From Apostichopus californicus (lineage: Eukaryota > Echinodermata > Holothuroidea > Aspidochirotida > Stichopodidae): a stretch of 57,923 nt of DNA. Under the pieces are notes generated by a model, which saw only the letters and a program-made list of their open reading frames with translations, ran no database searches and was not told where the DNA came from. The position numbers and the translations under genes are program-made. Shown one piece after another: positions 22,163-35,500 of the stretch; the stretch's first letter is position 1; every line of letters begins with the position of its first letter. The DNA is taken from the NCBI GenBank assembly GCA_020650975.1, contig JAIPMN010000265.1, positions 1 through 57,923 on the forward strand, read 5' to 3'.

Positions 22163-23173
22163 TGATTATTGAACTCCATGATAAAGAAGACTCCAAGGAG
22201 TCCAGCATGGGATAACTCAGCATGGGAGTGCAGATCTGACCCAGAACTGTGAACCAGGAGTTTTGCTCGGACCATTGTTGTACTGCAGAGCAAAGTCAGA
22301 GGAATGTGTTTGTAAGACTTAAAATCATGGCCGTTTCGTGATCATGGAAGTTGTGTGTATGGAGCCGCTGGGTATGTTTGTAGTAGCAGCTCCAGCCATG
22401 CGCATAGTGTAAGGCTTTGTTAGATTTGCAACCAACTAAGAAATGAATAGTTTGATTGCTAGAGCAGAGGGCTTGTAACCATGCTTGGAATCCCATTCTC
22501 GCCAAAAAATTGATTTGCTCTTCTCCAGTTTTGTTTATAATATCCCAGTTGCTCATTTTCTCATAAATGTCTCACACATAGGCATTGTTAATTTCTCGCA
22601 TGGGCATCACAGCAAATGTTGAATACAATATAAGAATTGAAGAAGGTGCATTGGTAACACCAATCACCAGCTCATTGCTCCTCTTTCAGTGATAAGGAAG
22701 AAATGCAGAATATCTCACATGCATTGAACCATGTGGAGAGTTCAATTTGAGATGAGATGCTACCAGCTGGCTTGACTTTGATGTGATTTTTCTTTGCTGA
22801 TGGGTTGGACTTTATAAAGAGGAAGATGTTTGTATTCAAGGTCTTAATGTTTCTTCCCTTTACTTTTTTGTTGAAGTTGGAAGTATTGTGCTAAACCTTT
22901 GTTAGTCATAACTCAAAGAAAGTAAAAGTAACAAAATTGCTGGAAATTTCATATTTGATCGTGGTAAGGCCTTTCCTTTCAAATTCGATAGTTGAGCAAT
23001 TTTATCCCGAGTTATTGATTGCAGATGTTGCTATTCTTCAGGGAGATAACTTGTGGTTGTCGGATGAGGCTAGTCAGCAACAGTAATATTGTAAGACTTT
23101 CTTACTAAGTGCCAGATCTGTAATCCCTTTCAATTGAATTTATTTTTGTTTCTGATGGGAGTTTCACAATAAA
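22163..23173 (+). other. MRPL49: MRPL49 3' UTR with candidate polyadenylation signal
   Basis: Non-coding sequence follows the MRPL49 stop. An AATAAA at 23168-23173 is the first canonical signal noted downstream. The 1-kb UTR length is inference. Confidence 0.4.
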
Positions 23174-24099
23174 GGTTATATAGTGTGGGTGTAACAGCAT
23201 GTGAAGAGCATATATCGACATGAGTAAGATTAAACGCGTCACAGCAAGTAAAAAAGGGTCTTGTTCAACACCAGTTGTAGTTACGATACAACAATGCTGG
23301 CTCAAATACAAGACGATGTAAAGCAATGCTTTTAGACGGTAGTGAGAAATTACAGCACCCCCTCACCTTTCTGTAAGTTGGCGAGACAATATTAGTGCTG
23401 AACAATCAACCTACAATGGGTATTCTAATGCCAGTCTGGTACCTGCAACATGATTTTGTATGTTATTGCATCTAATGCTCTTCCTTTCAGTTTTCTTTCC
23501 AAAAACCTATTCACAAGTGTAACAAATTAGATACAAAGTGGAGGATAGGAGCACTGTTTGGTTGTCCCTCTTGGTCATTGTATGCTCAAAGACAACATAG
23601 CTCTTTCTTATCTTTGACATACGTGATCTAGATTATTATACTGCTGACTGGAGAATGTATTTAAATAGATGATAAAGACCAACTATATACATGACAGATT
23701 CCATCATTTTATAACAGTCCGATTTTCGTATTTTTTCATTCGTAGTATGTAGACCGTAGCCCAGTCAGTCGGTTTAATCAGTAGGTAACTGTTACTTCCC
23801 TACAACTGTTCTTGGTTTGGTTGCAGACACTCTCCTCTTCCACAACTTTATTAGTCCGCAGGATTAAATATTCAGTACGGTAAGAACAAATCGTTGCCAA
23901 TAGGATCAGCTCTTCATAGAAACTTACTCTTCTCAAAAGAGACAAGATATTATTTGATGGGAGAGCAGAAGTTTAAAGATACATTCCAGTGGAAGACAAT
24001 GTTAAACTTACTTGGAAGAGAAGAATATAAGCGTTAGTTGACAACGGCTCATCCCAACATACCCCTGTCAATAACCCGAAATATGGTGGATTCAATGGA

Positions 24100-24262
24100 A
24101 CATTGTTTGACTGGACAATACCATTGGATATCCTCCAGGGGTGCTCATAGATGTGATGCACTGTAATGGGACCGACTGCTTGAATTGTAACACTCTTGGG
24201 TGTGTTGGTGTGACAGGTTAACAGTGACCAGGGTTTATCTTTTGTAAAGTTATGTGAGAATG
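24100..24262 (+). mobile_element. Diverged, truncated copy of the 2-kb SINE
   Basis: It aligns with the body of the SINE at 2069-2452: shared gatgcactgt, gcttgaattgt, ttgggtgtgttggtgtgac, and aacagtgaccagggtt followed by tgtaaag. The tRNA head and (AAT)n tail are missing or decayed, so this is an old 5'-truncated insertion between the convergent genes. Confidence 0.7.
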
Positions 24263-24324
24263 CCTTCACCTTGATACAAGGCTTAACCTTCAAATGTATT
24301 AAGTCAACATAATATGATATCGTG

Positions 24325-24452
24325 ACTGAATTTCTCCAATCATTTACATACTTTAGTGAAGATCTGTTTGCTCTTCCCTTGAACCCCCACTGAATTTCCC
24401 CAATCATTTACATGCTTTATTGAAGGTCTGTTTGCTCTTCCCTTGAAGCCCC
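24325..24452. repeat. Tandem duplication of about 65 bp
   Basis: Two adjacent copies share ctgaatttc, ccaatcatttaca, gaag and tctgtttgctcttcccttga. Only a handful of substitutions separate them. Confidence 0.85.
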
Positions 24453-26394
24453 TCCCCCTGGCCATATATGATGTGATTCTGGCAGGGGAGTCTAACCTTG
24501 ATTCTGGGCTTAAATTTAATAACACACATCATCATTGAGCAGAGGAAGGTCTTGCTTTTCCTGCCTTGTAATCTATTATTTTAAATAATGATATTTTATA
24601 TGATAATTCAATAAGATGAAAGCAGTCACAAAACAATAGATAGACAAATAACTGTTACTATTCCACTTAACTTTTATTACCTTACTTGCTGGCAAACTGC
24701 AAAAAGGGTAACAGTGATCATGAGATAGAGAAAGCATACAAAACTTCAGCTTGACGAGAGGAAAAAAAATTGAAGGCAGGAAAGAAAGAAAAAAAGTTCA
24801 TAGGGGGTCCCGAGAGACTTAAAGAATTGATGCTTTTGAAAACAGTTCTGTATGAATTTAGTTGAACACATTAGAGGTTGCCATATCAATGTGAGAGAAT
24901 ACAACAAGATATAAAATGCATCTCTCCGAAATGGCAATAATTGATGATTGCATCTCATTAAAGCTATAACATATTGATGGGAATACATGCGACGTAATTA
25001 AAAACAGTACCGAATACATCTTTGAAAGAATACACCTCAGTAATGATGATGATGATGATATACAATGACATTAAGCAGAATACCTCCTAATACACATTAG
25101 GAAAAAGTTTGTATAATAAAAAGCCGATAGTGAATCTTTTATATAAAGATTTATTTTGGTGCTAAGTAGATAAACTTAAAAATCTACAGATCCATTCCTT
25201 TTGTTCCCCCTTAATTGCAGACTAAACCTGTTTCCAACAGACGACACTAAAACTTACAAACCAACGACATATATTTCAGCTTTCTGAGAAATTTGCTCAT
25301 TCTCCCTAGAAGATTGACAATTTATTTCCATCTCAATTTGTGCCATAATTAATACAATGGCAGATGAACAGAGTTAATAACCTGCTTAAATATTTTTTTT
25401 TCAGCTAGGTTTTTCTTTTGTTTTCTTCTTCCTCTGTACAATTGTTGAATTGACTCACTGAGGTGTCCCATAAAAGTACTTTATTGTTGTCACCAAGTAA
25501 CAAACAAGTACTGAAGAAGACCACATCAAATTTCTAAGCAACTGTTAAATTACAAAACCACTAAAGATTGGCAAATATTTAGAAAGGGAAAAAAAGAAAA
25601 GTAATAGTAATAATACGACATGCAACTGCATTCCACGAATAGGACTAAATCTACCGTTTTTTTTATTTATTATTTTCCCATCATTAGGGGGTATGATATA
25701 ATCATACATGTCTAACATGATACAACAGTTATACAAATTTTCATTTTTTGGATGTACATACTTCATAAAGCTACATTGCGCAAGCAATTATACATTTTGA
25801 ATCGAACTTATAATACAAAAAAAAGAATTGTTCACGATCATTCTGTGATAATTATTATCAATTATAAAGCTAAGCAATAACACAAAAAAAAAATTTTGGT
25901 TCCCTTTGATGGCCAACTATCATTTATATATATGCCAAATCATGCACTATGGTAGTACTATATAGTTACAATATCATCCGATAAAGACAGGACTTGAAAA
26001 TGGTAAAGGAGTACTCAATTTTCCACAAGTTTAACATTTCAATTTTTTTTATAAAGTGCTGTCTACGACACACACTCTTATCACAACTGGCAAATAGTAG
26101 CGCCCTATTGCAAACATTGCGTAAAATATCACAAACTTTGAAAAGAAGAAAAAAGTCACTGGTTACAGGGACTTTCTCGCCCCCCCCTGGCGTCTGCACC
26201 CGCCCTGTTTCTCTGTGGAAAGAATGTGCGACGTCCCAGGCTCCTGTGACACTTTTGTTTTTGTTTTTTGTTTTGTTTATCGTTCCAAACATGTTACACA
26301 GTCAAGCATATAAAACTACGGCAACAAACCCTTTTGAAGGTTAATTACAAAAGAAAGGCAAAAACCAAAAGAGTGAACACTAATAATGTAACAA
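24453..26394 (-). other. Beta-spectrin 3' UTR and convergent spacer
   Basis: No exon is seen beyond the spectrin stop at 26395. AATAAA on the - strand (+ strand tttatt) occurs at 25480-25485 and 25150-25155 and could end the transcript. A short GAT repeat lies near 25045. UTR length is inferred. Confidence 0.4.
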
Positions 26395-26590
26395 TCATTT
26401 CTTCCTCATTGTGAACAGGCCTTTGCTCTTAGACTTCTTGCCTCCGACGGCAGAGGCTTCTGAAGCTGGGAATGTGGCTGCTCTCTTCTCGGTGTCTACC
26501 ACACCCGCTGCTCCTTGCAGCTTCCCTACCCAGTACTCTACCTCATTCTGGTCCTTGGCTTGAAACAAATATTCTGAACCTGTCGGTAAT
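26395..26590 (-). CDS. Beta-spectrin exon v34: end of PH domain, tail and stop
   Basis: Begins [20 protein letters not shown] after a split Lys. A basic tail with [11 protein letters not shown] ends at MRKK and TGA (26395-26397). Confidence 0.96.
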
Positions 26591-29500
26591 CTGAAAATTT
26601 TGAAGACGAAGAACAGTCTTGTTATGTTATGAGATAGCTTGCTTTCCGACCAAACTTCTAAGTAATTTAACAAGCCTCCCATTTTGATAATGAAACTCCT
26701 GACTGGGTGAAGCTATTCAGTTACGAGGCTGTGGAGTGACACTAAAGAGTCTTTATGGCATCATCATTACCTTAGAATACCTCAATAAGACCTGCCCTAG
26801 ATTCTAGTTTCATATGAAAGAGAGGTTGAAGGTGCGACAGAGGATTGATTGAAGGTGGGACTGAGGAGGGGTCAAAGGTGGGACAGAGGAGAGGTCAAGG
26901 CTGGGTTACAGGAGGGGTCAAAGGTGGGACAGAGGGGTCAAAGGTGGGAAAGAGGAAAGGTCAAAGGCGGGACAGAGAGGTCAAGGCTGGGTTATAGGAG
27001 GGAGTCAAAGGTGGGACAGAGGGGTCAAGGCTGGGTTAGAGGGGTCAAAGGTGGGACAGAGGAGGGGTCAAGGCTGGGTTAGAGGAGGGGTCAAAGGTGG
27101 GACAGAGGAGGGGTCAAAGCTGGGTTAGAGGAAGCGTTGAGAGATGGACAGAAGAGGGGTTGAAGGAGGGACATAGGAGGTATCGAAGGTGGGGCAGAGG
27201 GGACATTGAAGGTGGGGCAGAGGGGAGGCATTGAAGGTAGGACAGAGCAGAGGTTGAACATGACGGTCTAGCCTGCCTATAGAAAAGCTGTCCTCAAATT
27301 AAGCATTAATAATTGTTACTTGATAGCATAAACTAACTCAAGTACTGCCATTAGGATTCATCCTTGAGTGCACCTAATTAATTGACCAGCCACCGTATGA
27401 TTTTAAGCACAAGTGCTCTAATGGCTAGCATTTCTTTCCTTTGTGAAGACAAATTTGGCTTCACCACTGAAATAGTGCACTGTGTGTTTTAACCATAAAA
27501 TTTGCAGAGGAGCTTTCAGTATGGCTAGTATTACGAACTTGGGTAGATATCCAAACACAAGGGGACAGGGTGGTATTTGCTATAGGCCAGGTAGATCGAA
27601 ATGAAGGTGAGACATGATGGGAAGTGAGGTTCAGCAGGTTTGATAATAGCATACCACTGCCATCCACCACAATAGAGATGGAAATTTGCAGATAATAAAT
27701 AAGCATAATTTCAATCACAAAAGGCATTAATACATAAATTGCACTGCTAAGGACACAATTGCAAAATGACCTTCCCTAACCCACTCAATGGAAGCATAGA
27801 CAGGTTATGCAGGATGGAAATTTGGCTAAATATCTGACTAAAGTGACAGATATGAGGTACCTTGGGACTAACTTACTTTAGTCTAAAGACAAAGTTCTTC
27901 TTCTTGTAGTCATCTGCTGCCACAATTTCAGCTCCGGTGATGTCTAAAGCTTCCTCTCCGTGGAAGGTATTCTGGTTCTGTTGCGATTTCTTGTCTTTGT
28001 AGAAGTAGATGGAATGACCGTCCAATGCGGTAAAGACTTGATTCCAGGATCTAAATGACCAAAATAAAGATGGAAATGTAAAATGGACGAAGGATTTGAT
28101 TTGATTTGATTTTATTCGCACTCAGATTGTTCAAAATACAAAACTATTACAAAGACAAAATAGACAAAAAGGACGGAATAGAAAAGAACAAAAAGAGTAA
28201 CAGGAGCTAAACCCATTAGGCTGACTGAACGTCGGCCCAAAGGAAACAACTGTTTTGGTGAAGAGAGGACATTTTTTATACAGCTATCCATGGCATCTTC
28301 TTATATGTCACCACCTGTTGTGAGATTACAGGGGAGCAGAACATTCATGGGGAATTGGGGTTTACCACCAATTCTGCAGTAGGCTAGTAGTAAATTGTAC
28401 ACCACAAGCCCAGGTTATAATATTATTTCCACCTGATTTCTTTTTTCTTATCATATTATTAGACGGGGTGGGGTGGGGGAGGGGGTGAGGGGAAAGGCAA
28501 TTGGGGGAGGATGCCGTATGATGATGCCAAGTTTATGATAGGTATCTAACTTCTAGTTGGTGTTTGTATTATGCTTATATAGGGATATACCATGCATCAA
28601 TAGTGATCTCTCTTACACAGACATTGCAATAAATTTAATGAAATCAACATCCTTCTGATTGAAATTCACAGAAATGTAATAGGTTTAGATCTCACTTAGT
28701 TACTACAACCTTTCACAGTATGAAAATAAAGTACACTTAAAGGCATTGAAGACTCGCCCCAAACCGCGTGCCACGCTCTGAAAAAGTTAACTTTCCGTTG
28801 CTTGCAAGTGAAGTTTTCTTCTTGTCGCTACAAAATGCAGACAGTAATGAAACGTGATACCTTGTTATCTTTAATCTAGACCTGAGATGTCCATTGCTGC
28901 TATGTACAATACAGAGTTAGAAATAGGACAGTATTACCTGTTAGAGGCTTTCTTTGTCGTGGACTCCCACTCGTGCTTTCTGATCAGAATACCCTCAACG
29001 TCTCCTGCATCGCCGAATGCACCGGCCGGCACTGTACCTGGAGCTGGTTCATCAAGTTGAGCGCTGGTGTCTACTTCCGTTGTGTCTCCACCGGCTGGTT
29101 CCTGTGATGGTGGCGCAGACTCTGCCTGCGGTGTAGCTTCCTGTTGAACCATTTCTTGTACCTGCTCTACCAACTCGGCAGCTTGTTGTCTGTAAGAAAT
29201 GAGAGATAAACTCTTCGGTTACGAATGTACCGAGGATGGCGATGCCAATCTGTAACAAGAGCCCAAGGATGGGCTGCCACAGACTTGCTGTCTATCATTC
29301 CCATTACACTCTGTGAAATACGGATCACAATTCACTTACTGCCAGTGTGAACTTGTCAAGGAGATGAATCTGAAAACCTGTCAAGATGGTATCTCACCAA
29401 CGATTCACAAATATCTTGTACTTTCTGACTTGAGTCACACAACAGAATAGTTGACAAGACTCGGAAGTTTAGAACTATGATTCACTTATGGAACTGGAAG

Positions 29501-32500
29501 ACTTGAGGAATACAAAAGATAATAATAACAACAGCAGCAGCAGCCTTGTACCTTATCCTCTGCTCCTCTTGTTCCCTACGCTCCCTCTCCACGGCCGCCT
29601 CTCTTTCTCTCTCCTCCTCTAAGAATTCATCGACCACTTTGTGCTTCATTTTGGGCGATTCCTTCAATGGGGGAGTGCTTCCACCAGCTGCTGCTCTGGC
29701 CTCTTGCTGTTGCTTGCGCAGTTCACGCAATTCAAGCTGTTGGAGAAGAACAATTGGCAACCATTGTTAAATAGTGTATAGTCATATTCAATTTATTTCC
29801 CTTGGCTTATTGCTATGGAAACATGTAAACAGTATAACCTTTTGCTCTGAATTTTATTTCTACATCAAATTGAGCAATGTAGGTATCAAATGGCCTGATC
29901 ACTCATAGAACTTGTCACCACATGACCTCCGTGACTAAAATTGTCAACTGACGTGGCTGGACGGCATCAATTAATGATCGTGATCAAGTTGATGAGGATC
30001 ATTGCAGTACAAGTTAGAGGCTGTCCAAATATCTGCCAATGAATCAATACTGCATATGTTACAGCTTAGTGTCTGCCTTCAGCAAGAACATGTGTTTAAA
30101 TGAGCAGAGACAAGGACACCATGATTATATTTGTCTGATTAACGATACCTATATCAACAGGGATCGTGAGCAAAAGTGGTTCTGTTCTTATACTTACAGT
30201 TGTTAGCTTCTCAAGGGCACCAAATCTGTCTTCCTGAGCAAACAGAGCCTTCTCCAGGGCTTCGTGACGTTTGATGAGCTTTTCAACTTCATCAATAGAT
30301 TGCTAAAAGAACAATGAGGACAAGCTGGGATGAATTTCTGTTTCACACTTTGATTCGGCTGTATAATGACAAGTGTGTCTATCATCAACTAACAGCAGCC
30401 ATATATGCCACAAATGAGGGACCAGGCAGCAGCCATATATGCCTCGAACGGAAGATCAAGAAGTAGCCATATATGCCACGAATGGGGATTCGAGGAGCAG
30501 CGGTATATGCCACAAATGGGGGATCTAGGAGAAGCCGTATATGCTATGAATGGGGACCAAGGAGCAGCCGTATGTCACAACGGAAGATTGAAGAGAAGCC
30601 GAATATGTCACAACGGAAGATCGAGGAGCAGCCAAATATGCCACGACGGAAGATCGAGGAGCAGCCGTATATGCCACGAATAGGGGACTGGGCAGCAGCT
30701 GTATATGCCACGAATGGGGATCGAGGAGCAGCAGTATATGCCACGAATGGGGATCGAGGAGCAGCCGTACATGCTAAGAATGGGGAATCGAGGAGCAGCC
30801 ATATATGCCACGAATGGGGATCGAGGAGCAGCCTTATATGCCACGAATGAGGATCAAGGAGCAGCTTTATATGCCACAAATGGGGAATTGAGGAGCAGCT
30901 GTATATGCCATGAATGGAGGATCAAGGAGCCAAAGGAACTAAGAAAACTAAGAAGTTCAAAAAAGTGCAAATGGAGAATAAGTTTTATCACATGCTAGAG
31001 ATTTCTTTCATCAGAAGACTAGATGTGTCCTTCTCCTCTCCAGATATACAATATTCCCAACGAAAAATGGTAAGAAGGTTGGAATACTATTAATTTGACC
31101 TTTCTTAATAATGTCAATGTAAAGAATTCAACAATTTCAAAATACTAGTATTGTTATCATCAACCAATATAATTTGTTATTTCTCAAAAATAATGTCTTA
31201 AAATTTCAATTATGAAATAAGAGAAGAACGACTAAACTAGATAAAAAAAAAATCTTTTCAATGATCTCAAAGACTACTTACACCATAATCTTCACTCTTA
31301 AGGTACTGTTCTTGAGCAAACAACCAGGCCTCTGCAGACTGAGCATCACGTGCCCACATGAATACTTCAAGGACTGCAAAAACAAAACATGGAAAAGCAT
31401 TAACGTGGCTCTCAAAACAAATCTTACACACAAATATTTATTTGCATCAAAACTCTTTAAATTACAAATACTTATCACTTATTCTTGATCAGACAAAAAA
31501 AAATTACTGAATATGAGTTATATGGCATAATCATCTAACAGGAAAGTTTTTTAATAAATTTGCTTACGTTTGCTTATGCTTACATTTGTTGCATTTTCTA
31601 TGACTAATAATCTGAACATTTATCAACAGGAAAATGAAACTCCTTTTTGGACCAAAATATTTGATCTGGGTAGGGATATCCCTTGGTAGTCTTTGGTACT
31701 TACTAAGCTGCAAGTATTCCCATCTGTGCTCCCAGTCTTCAATCATGTCCACTCTCTTGTTTCCGACCTGCATCAATTTAGCACGGATCTGTCGACGAAG
31801 GAATTCAACAGTAAACGATATCCCAGTACAAATTAATTAAACATGTATTGTTGATTTCTATATATCATAGAGGTACATCAATAAACATGTTTATTAACAT
31901 GTTTTATACAGAAAATCCCTCTGAAAATTAAGTGATGTATATCCTAGGCTGCTTAGCATACATACGGAACTGCAATCAAATGAAAAACCTCTCTTCTGGG
32001 AAACCTATGTAAACTCTATCATCAAATCTAACTTTCCAGTGTGATCATTAGGAATGACAAATTGTGTTCCTCTACATTCGTTAACGCCATTATTACCAGT
32101 ATTTACTGAAGGAAACAGTAATTTTCAACCCCTGCCGACAGCCTCACAGATGAAAATGTACATATTGTATTCCACACACTGTAAGAAGTAAAGGAACCCC
32201 AAGCCTAACCCCTACTCCAATTCAAATTTCTTCCGTATTTCAAAGTTTCCAAACGTTGCCGTGACACGTACCTCTTCGGAGGCGTAGTGATCCCTGCTGA
32301 GCATTTCTTTGCCGAGGTTGAAGCACTGAGTGAAACTGTCATCCCTGGAATCAATCTCAGCCTTGATACTCTGATGTTGATTCATCATCAACTCGACTCC
32401 TGACACATCGCTGAAACAAAACACACAAAAAAACATATAACAATGACATCTCTCTGGGACTTAATAACTTAAAATTATGGCTCACAATTTAAATATATGA

Positions 32501-35500
32501 GTCAATTATACATCAAAGCTATGAGATCCTGTCACTGGTAGGTCTCTGGCTCAAGACCCTGGCTGGCCAAAGTAAGTTGGAGTTGTTCGTCTGAATTGAT
32601 AATCAACAGTTTTTTCATTTGAAATGGTACCTCAAACTGTGACAAAGAATATATTCCAGATGAGCTAAGGAAGTCAACTGCATAGGCAGCCGTCAAGTTC
32701 GATACGCTGCAAGCCATGTAACTTTACGCAAACACCTGCATATCTGCTTACAGTAGTAAACGACAGTGCTTCAGTGCGCACACCAAAGTTCCCCTGAGAG
32801 GTGACAGTTCAAATATCCAGTGGAGTTGGAAGGTGAGCAGAATACATGTTTCTCATTTTCACTGACTGAGAGTATGCTAGAGTAGTTTGTTTCCATGTTT
32901 TAGTGCCTGATACTGACTGCTCTGTGACGTTGGCTCCAGATGATTATTATTTCTGACGTACCGTACAGCATGACAAGTTCAACCCACACTACACAAAAAA
33001 TACTCTCCATTTAAAGCAGTCAAGACAGTTTGTCAAGAAAGTTCCTACAGCGGAGAGACATACTCTTAAGATGTTTCTCTTCTTGTTATGTACTGTTATA
33101 CTATGTGTATTTTCAAATAAAGGAAACTTCCTACCACTTGACAACCATGTAAATGTTGTTGTATAATTTCTAAGATACGAGTAGTTTTATCCGACGAGAC
33201 TCACTCTGCCTTTTCCTCTGTTTTGATACTGATGATGACGTCATCCATCCAGAGGAGAAGAGCCCTGACCATGTTGAGGAATCGGTAGAGTTCATCTGTC
33301 TGATCCAACTTGCTGGCTCGGAGCTGAATGCTCTGGTTCAGAGCATTCCATGCATCCACCACTTCCTGCTCCTGAGCGTCGATATCCCGAGCTTTATCTC
33401 CAGCATAGGCTGACCTCAGGCGGGCTGCTTCGTCCTGAACATCCTTAACCTGTTATTGGAAAAGCAGAGAAAAAAATCAAGTCTAATATCAATATTTTTT
33501 GGGGAAAGGTCATATCCTAACTTTAGACTTACCACAATCTTCAAAGCCAGATATAAATAGGCCTAACCCTATGACTTTCTACCTTACCTTACAGCTGATG
33601 TTACATTATGTTGGGGGGGGGGGGGGGTGTTATCAGGGTAANNNNNNNNNNGGGGGGGGTTATCGGGGTAAACGAGAAAATTCCACTTTAGATTCGTGAG
33701 TGTAAGCCAAGTCGATCTGATGACAAAGTTGACAAGACTTAAATGAACTAATCGTGATATTTCAAGACTTACCTGAGCTCCCAACGCTGCCAGATCACTC
33801 TGGAATGAGACATGCTTCCTCTGCAAGATAGCAACTTGCTGCTGATCTTTGCCAAGCTCTGCTGACATTTCATTCTGCTTGTCCTAAACCAAGAAAACAA
33901 AAACAGGTGTGAAAATGTTTCCAGAAGCAAAGCACAAATAAATAGGTTCCTTATCATGAAATACATTTCTTACAATGTATAGAAAATAAAAAATAAAAGT
34001 CGCCAGTCTCACTAAAGAGTTAGCTTACTTTAACGATACAGCCCAAAGTGTCCTACTGTTCCTAAACACAACACATCCACATTTCGGGGGAAAAAGCAAA
34101 AAAAACTGTCAAGAAACATCCATACAACAATAATAACTGGAAAACAAACACACTTACTTTGATATCACTAAGAACTTCCTTAGAATCATGGTAGAACTTG
34201 TGAAGCTCATATGAAGCAGCAAGCATCTGTAGATAGAATAGATGATACATGGAAGCATTAAAATGCATGGTCATGCATAGGCACAGATTTACAATAAAAA
34301 GAAGTAGCCTCATACTGCCCACTGTGAACTCCTGTTTTGCATCATTCTAAGGAAACTGTGGGCTTGTAAGATGGAAATTTTCCCCACAAATAATCTGACT
34401 TAATTTAGGGTCAAGTGGAGTTCTTGATAATGTATTATACGGTACCATGAGTTCATCACCAGTATAGTATTATACTGTACCATGAGTTCATCACCAGATC
34501 ACTAGTATAGTATAATATAAACTCTCGTTCTGATTATTGGAGAAGAGAACTTCTGAAACGTATATTTTGAAGTTCAAATGAATTGTTTTCAGCATCTTTA
34601 CATTTCTACAGCACTTTTCTTCTTTGTGTCATAGTGGAACCTTGAAGCAGTGAATCAACCCGTGTCCTGGGTGCATTTGTATGCATGTTTATCCGGTGTG
34701 TTCGCAATGCTTGTGAGCGCTTTCATGGGATCGTGTTACTTTAATGCAGAGATCTGTGTAGATCACAAGCATTAGGACCGATAGGACAGCGCCCTCTGTA
34801 GGAACACTGCTGGCAGCCCCATTAACATCATTCACCGAAAGCGGTCATTACATCAGTAACACCTATCGCAATATAAATCAAATTTCTAAAACCATTAGAG
34901 ATGATACAAGACCTAAAGGGAGAACTCACAGTTGTTCTTGTTTCAATAAGTTCACAGAGGTCAGCCCATGATTCATTGATCTGGTCACGCCATTCGGCGA
35001 TGACGTTAGAATCGGAATGTCCTTCATCGATGTGGGCGTCGCACATTTGGTTCACGTTGTTCACCTTCACCGTGCCTACGTTGTAGGTATCGCGGGCAAA
35101 CTCCTTGAATCTATCCTGAAGCATCTGTAGGAACAAACGAGACAAGCTTTGAATTTCTGGGCGATACTACCAAAATCTGAATAATACAAAGAACATTAAA
35201 GGAAACATACTAGTTCATACAAATCAGGAACTCAGTGGGAATCATTTTTTCTCCAAATCCCGACCTGTGAAAGGCTCAAGTTGACTGATGTAAATCAGAA
35301 GACATAACATATATCTATAGATCTTCCTAGGCAACAGGACGGAGATGAATCGCTCTGAGGTTTGTTTTTTTCAGAGATGTACTTGTTGTTTTATCGGGCT
35401 GCACCTCACCAGGGGAATATCAAGTGAATTTCAAATTATTTAGAGATTTGGTTGACCTTTCAACTCTGAAGTGATAGCTTTACTTTTAGCAAGTCTTCAT

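Noticed and set aside
22105..24407. Several - strand frames between MRPL49 and spectrin
   Set aside because: They overlap the MRPL49 3' UTR, a SINE remnant or a tandem duplication, and show no conserved domain.
26849..27082. 77-codon + strand frame rich in Gly, Arg and Gln
   Set aside because: Pure product of the G-rich minisatellite inside a spectrin intron.
30405..30998. Long open frames on both strands (up to 125 codons)
   Set aside because: They are read-through of the 33-bp minisatellite, with no start context or splice support.
34640..34810. Possible DNA-transposon end around gcgccctctgtagga
   Set aside because: Such motifs end many deuterostome repeats, but I found no inverted partner or target duplication.
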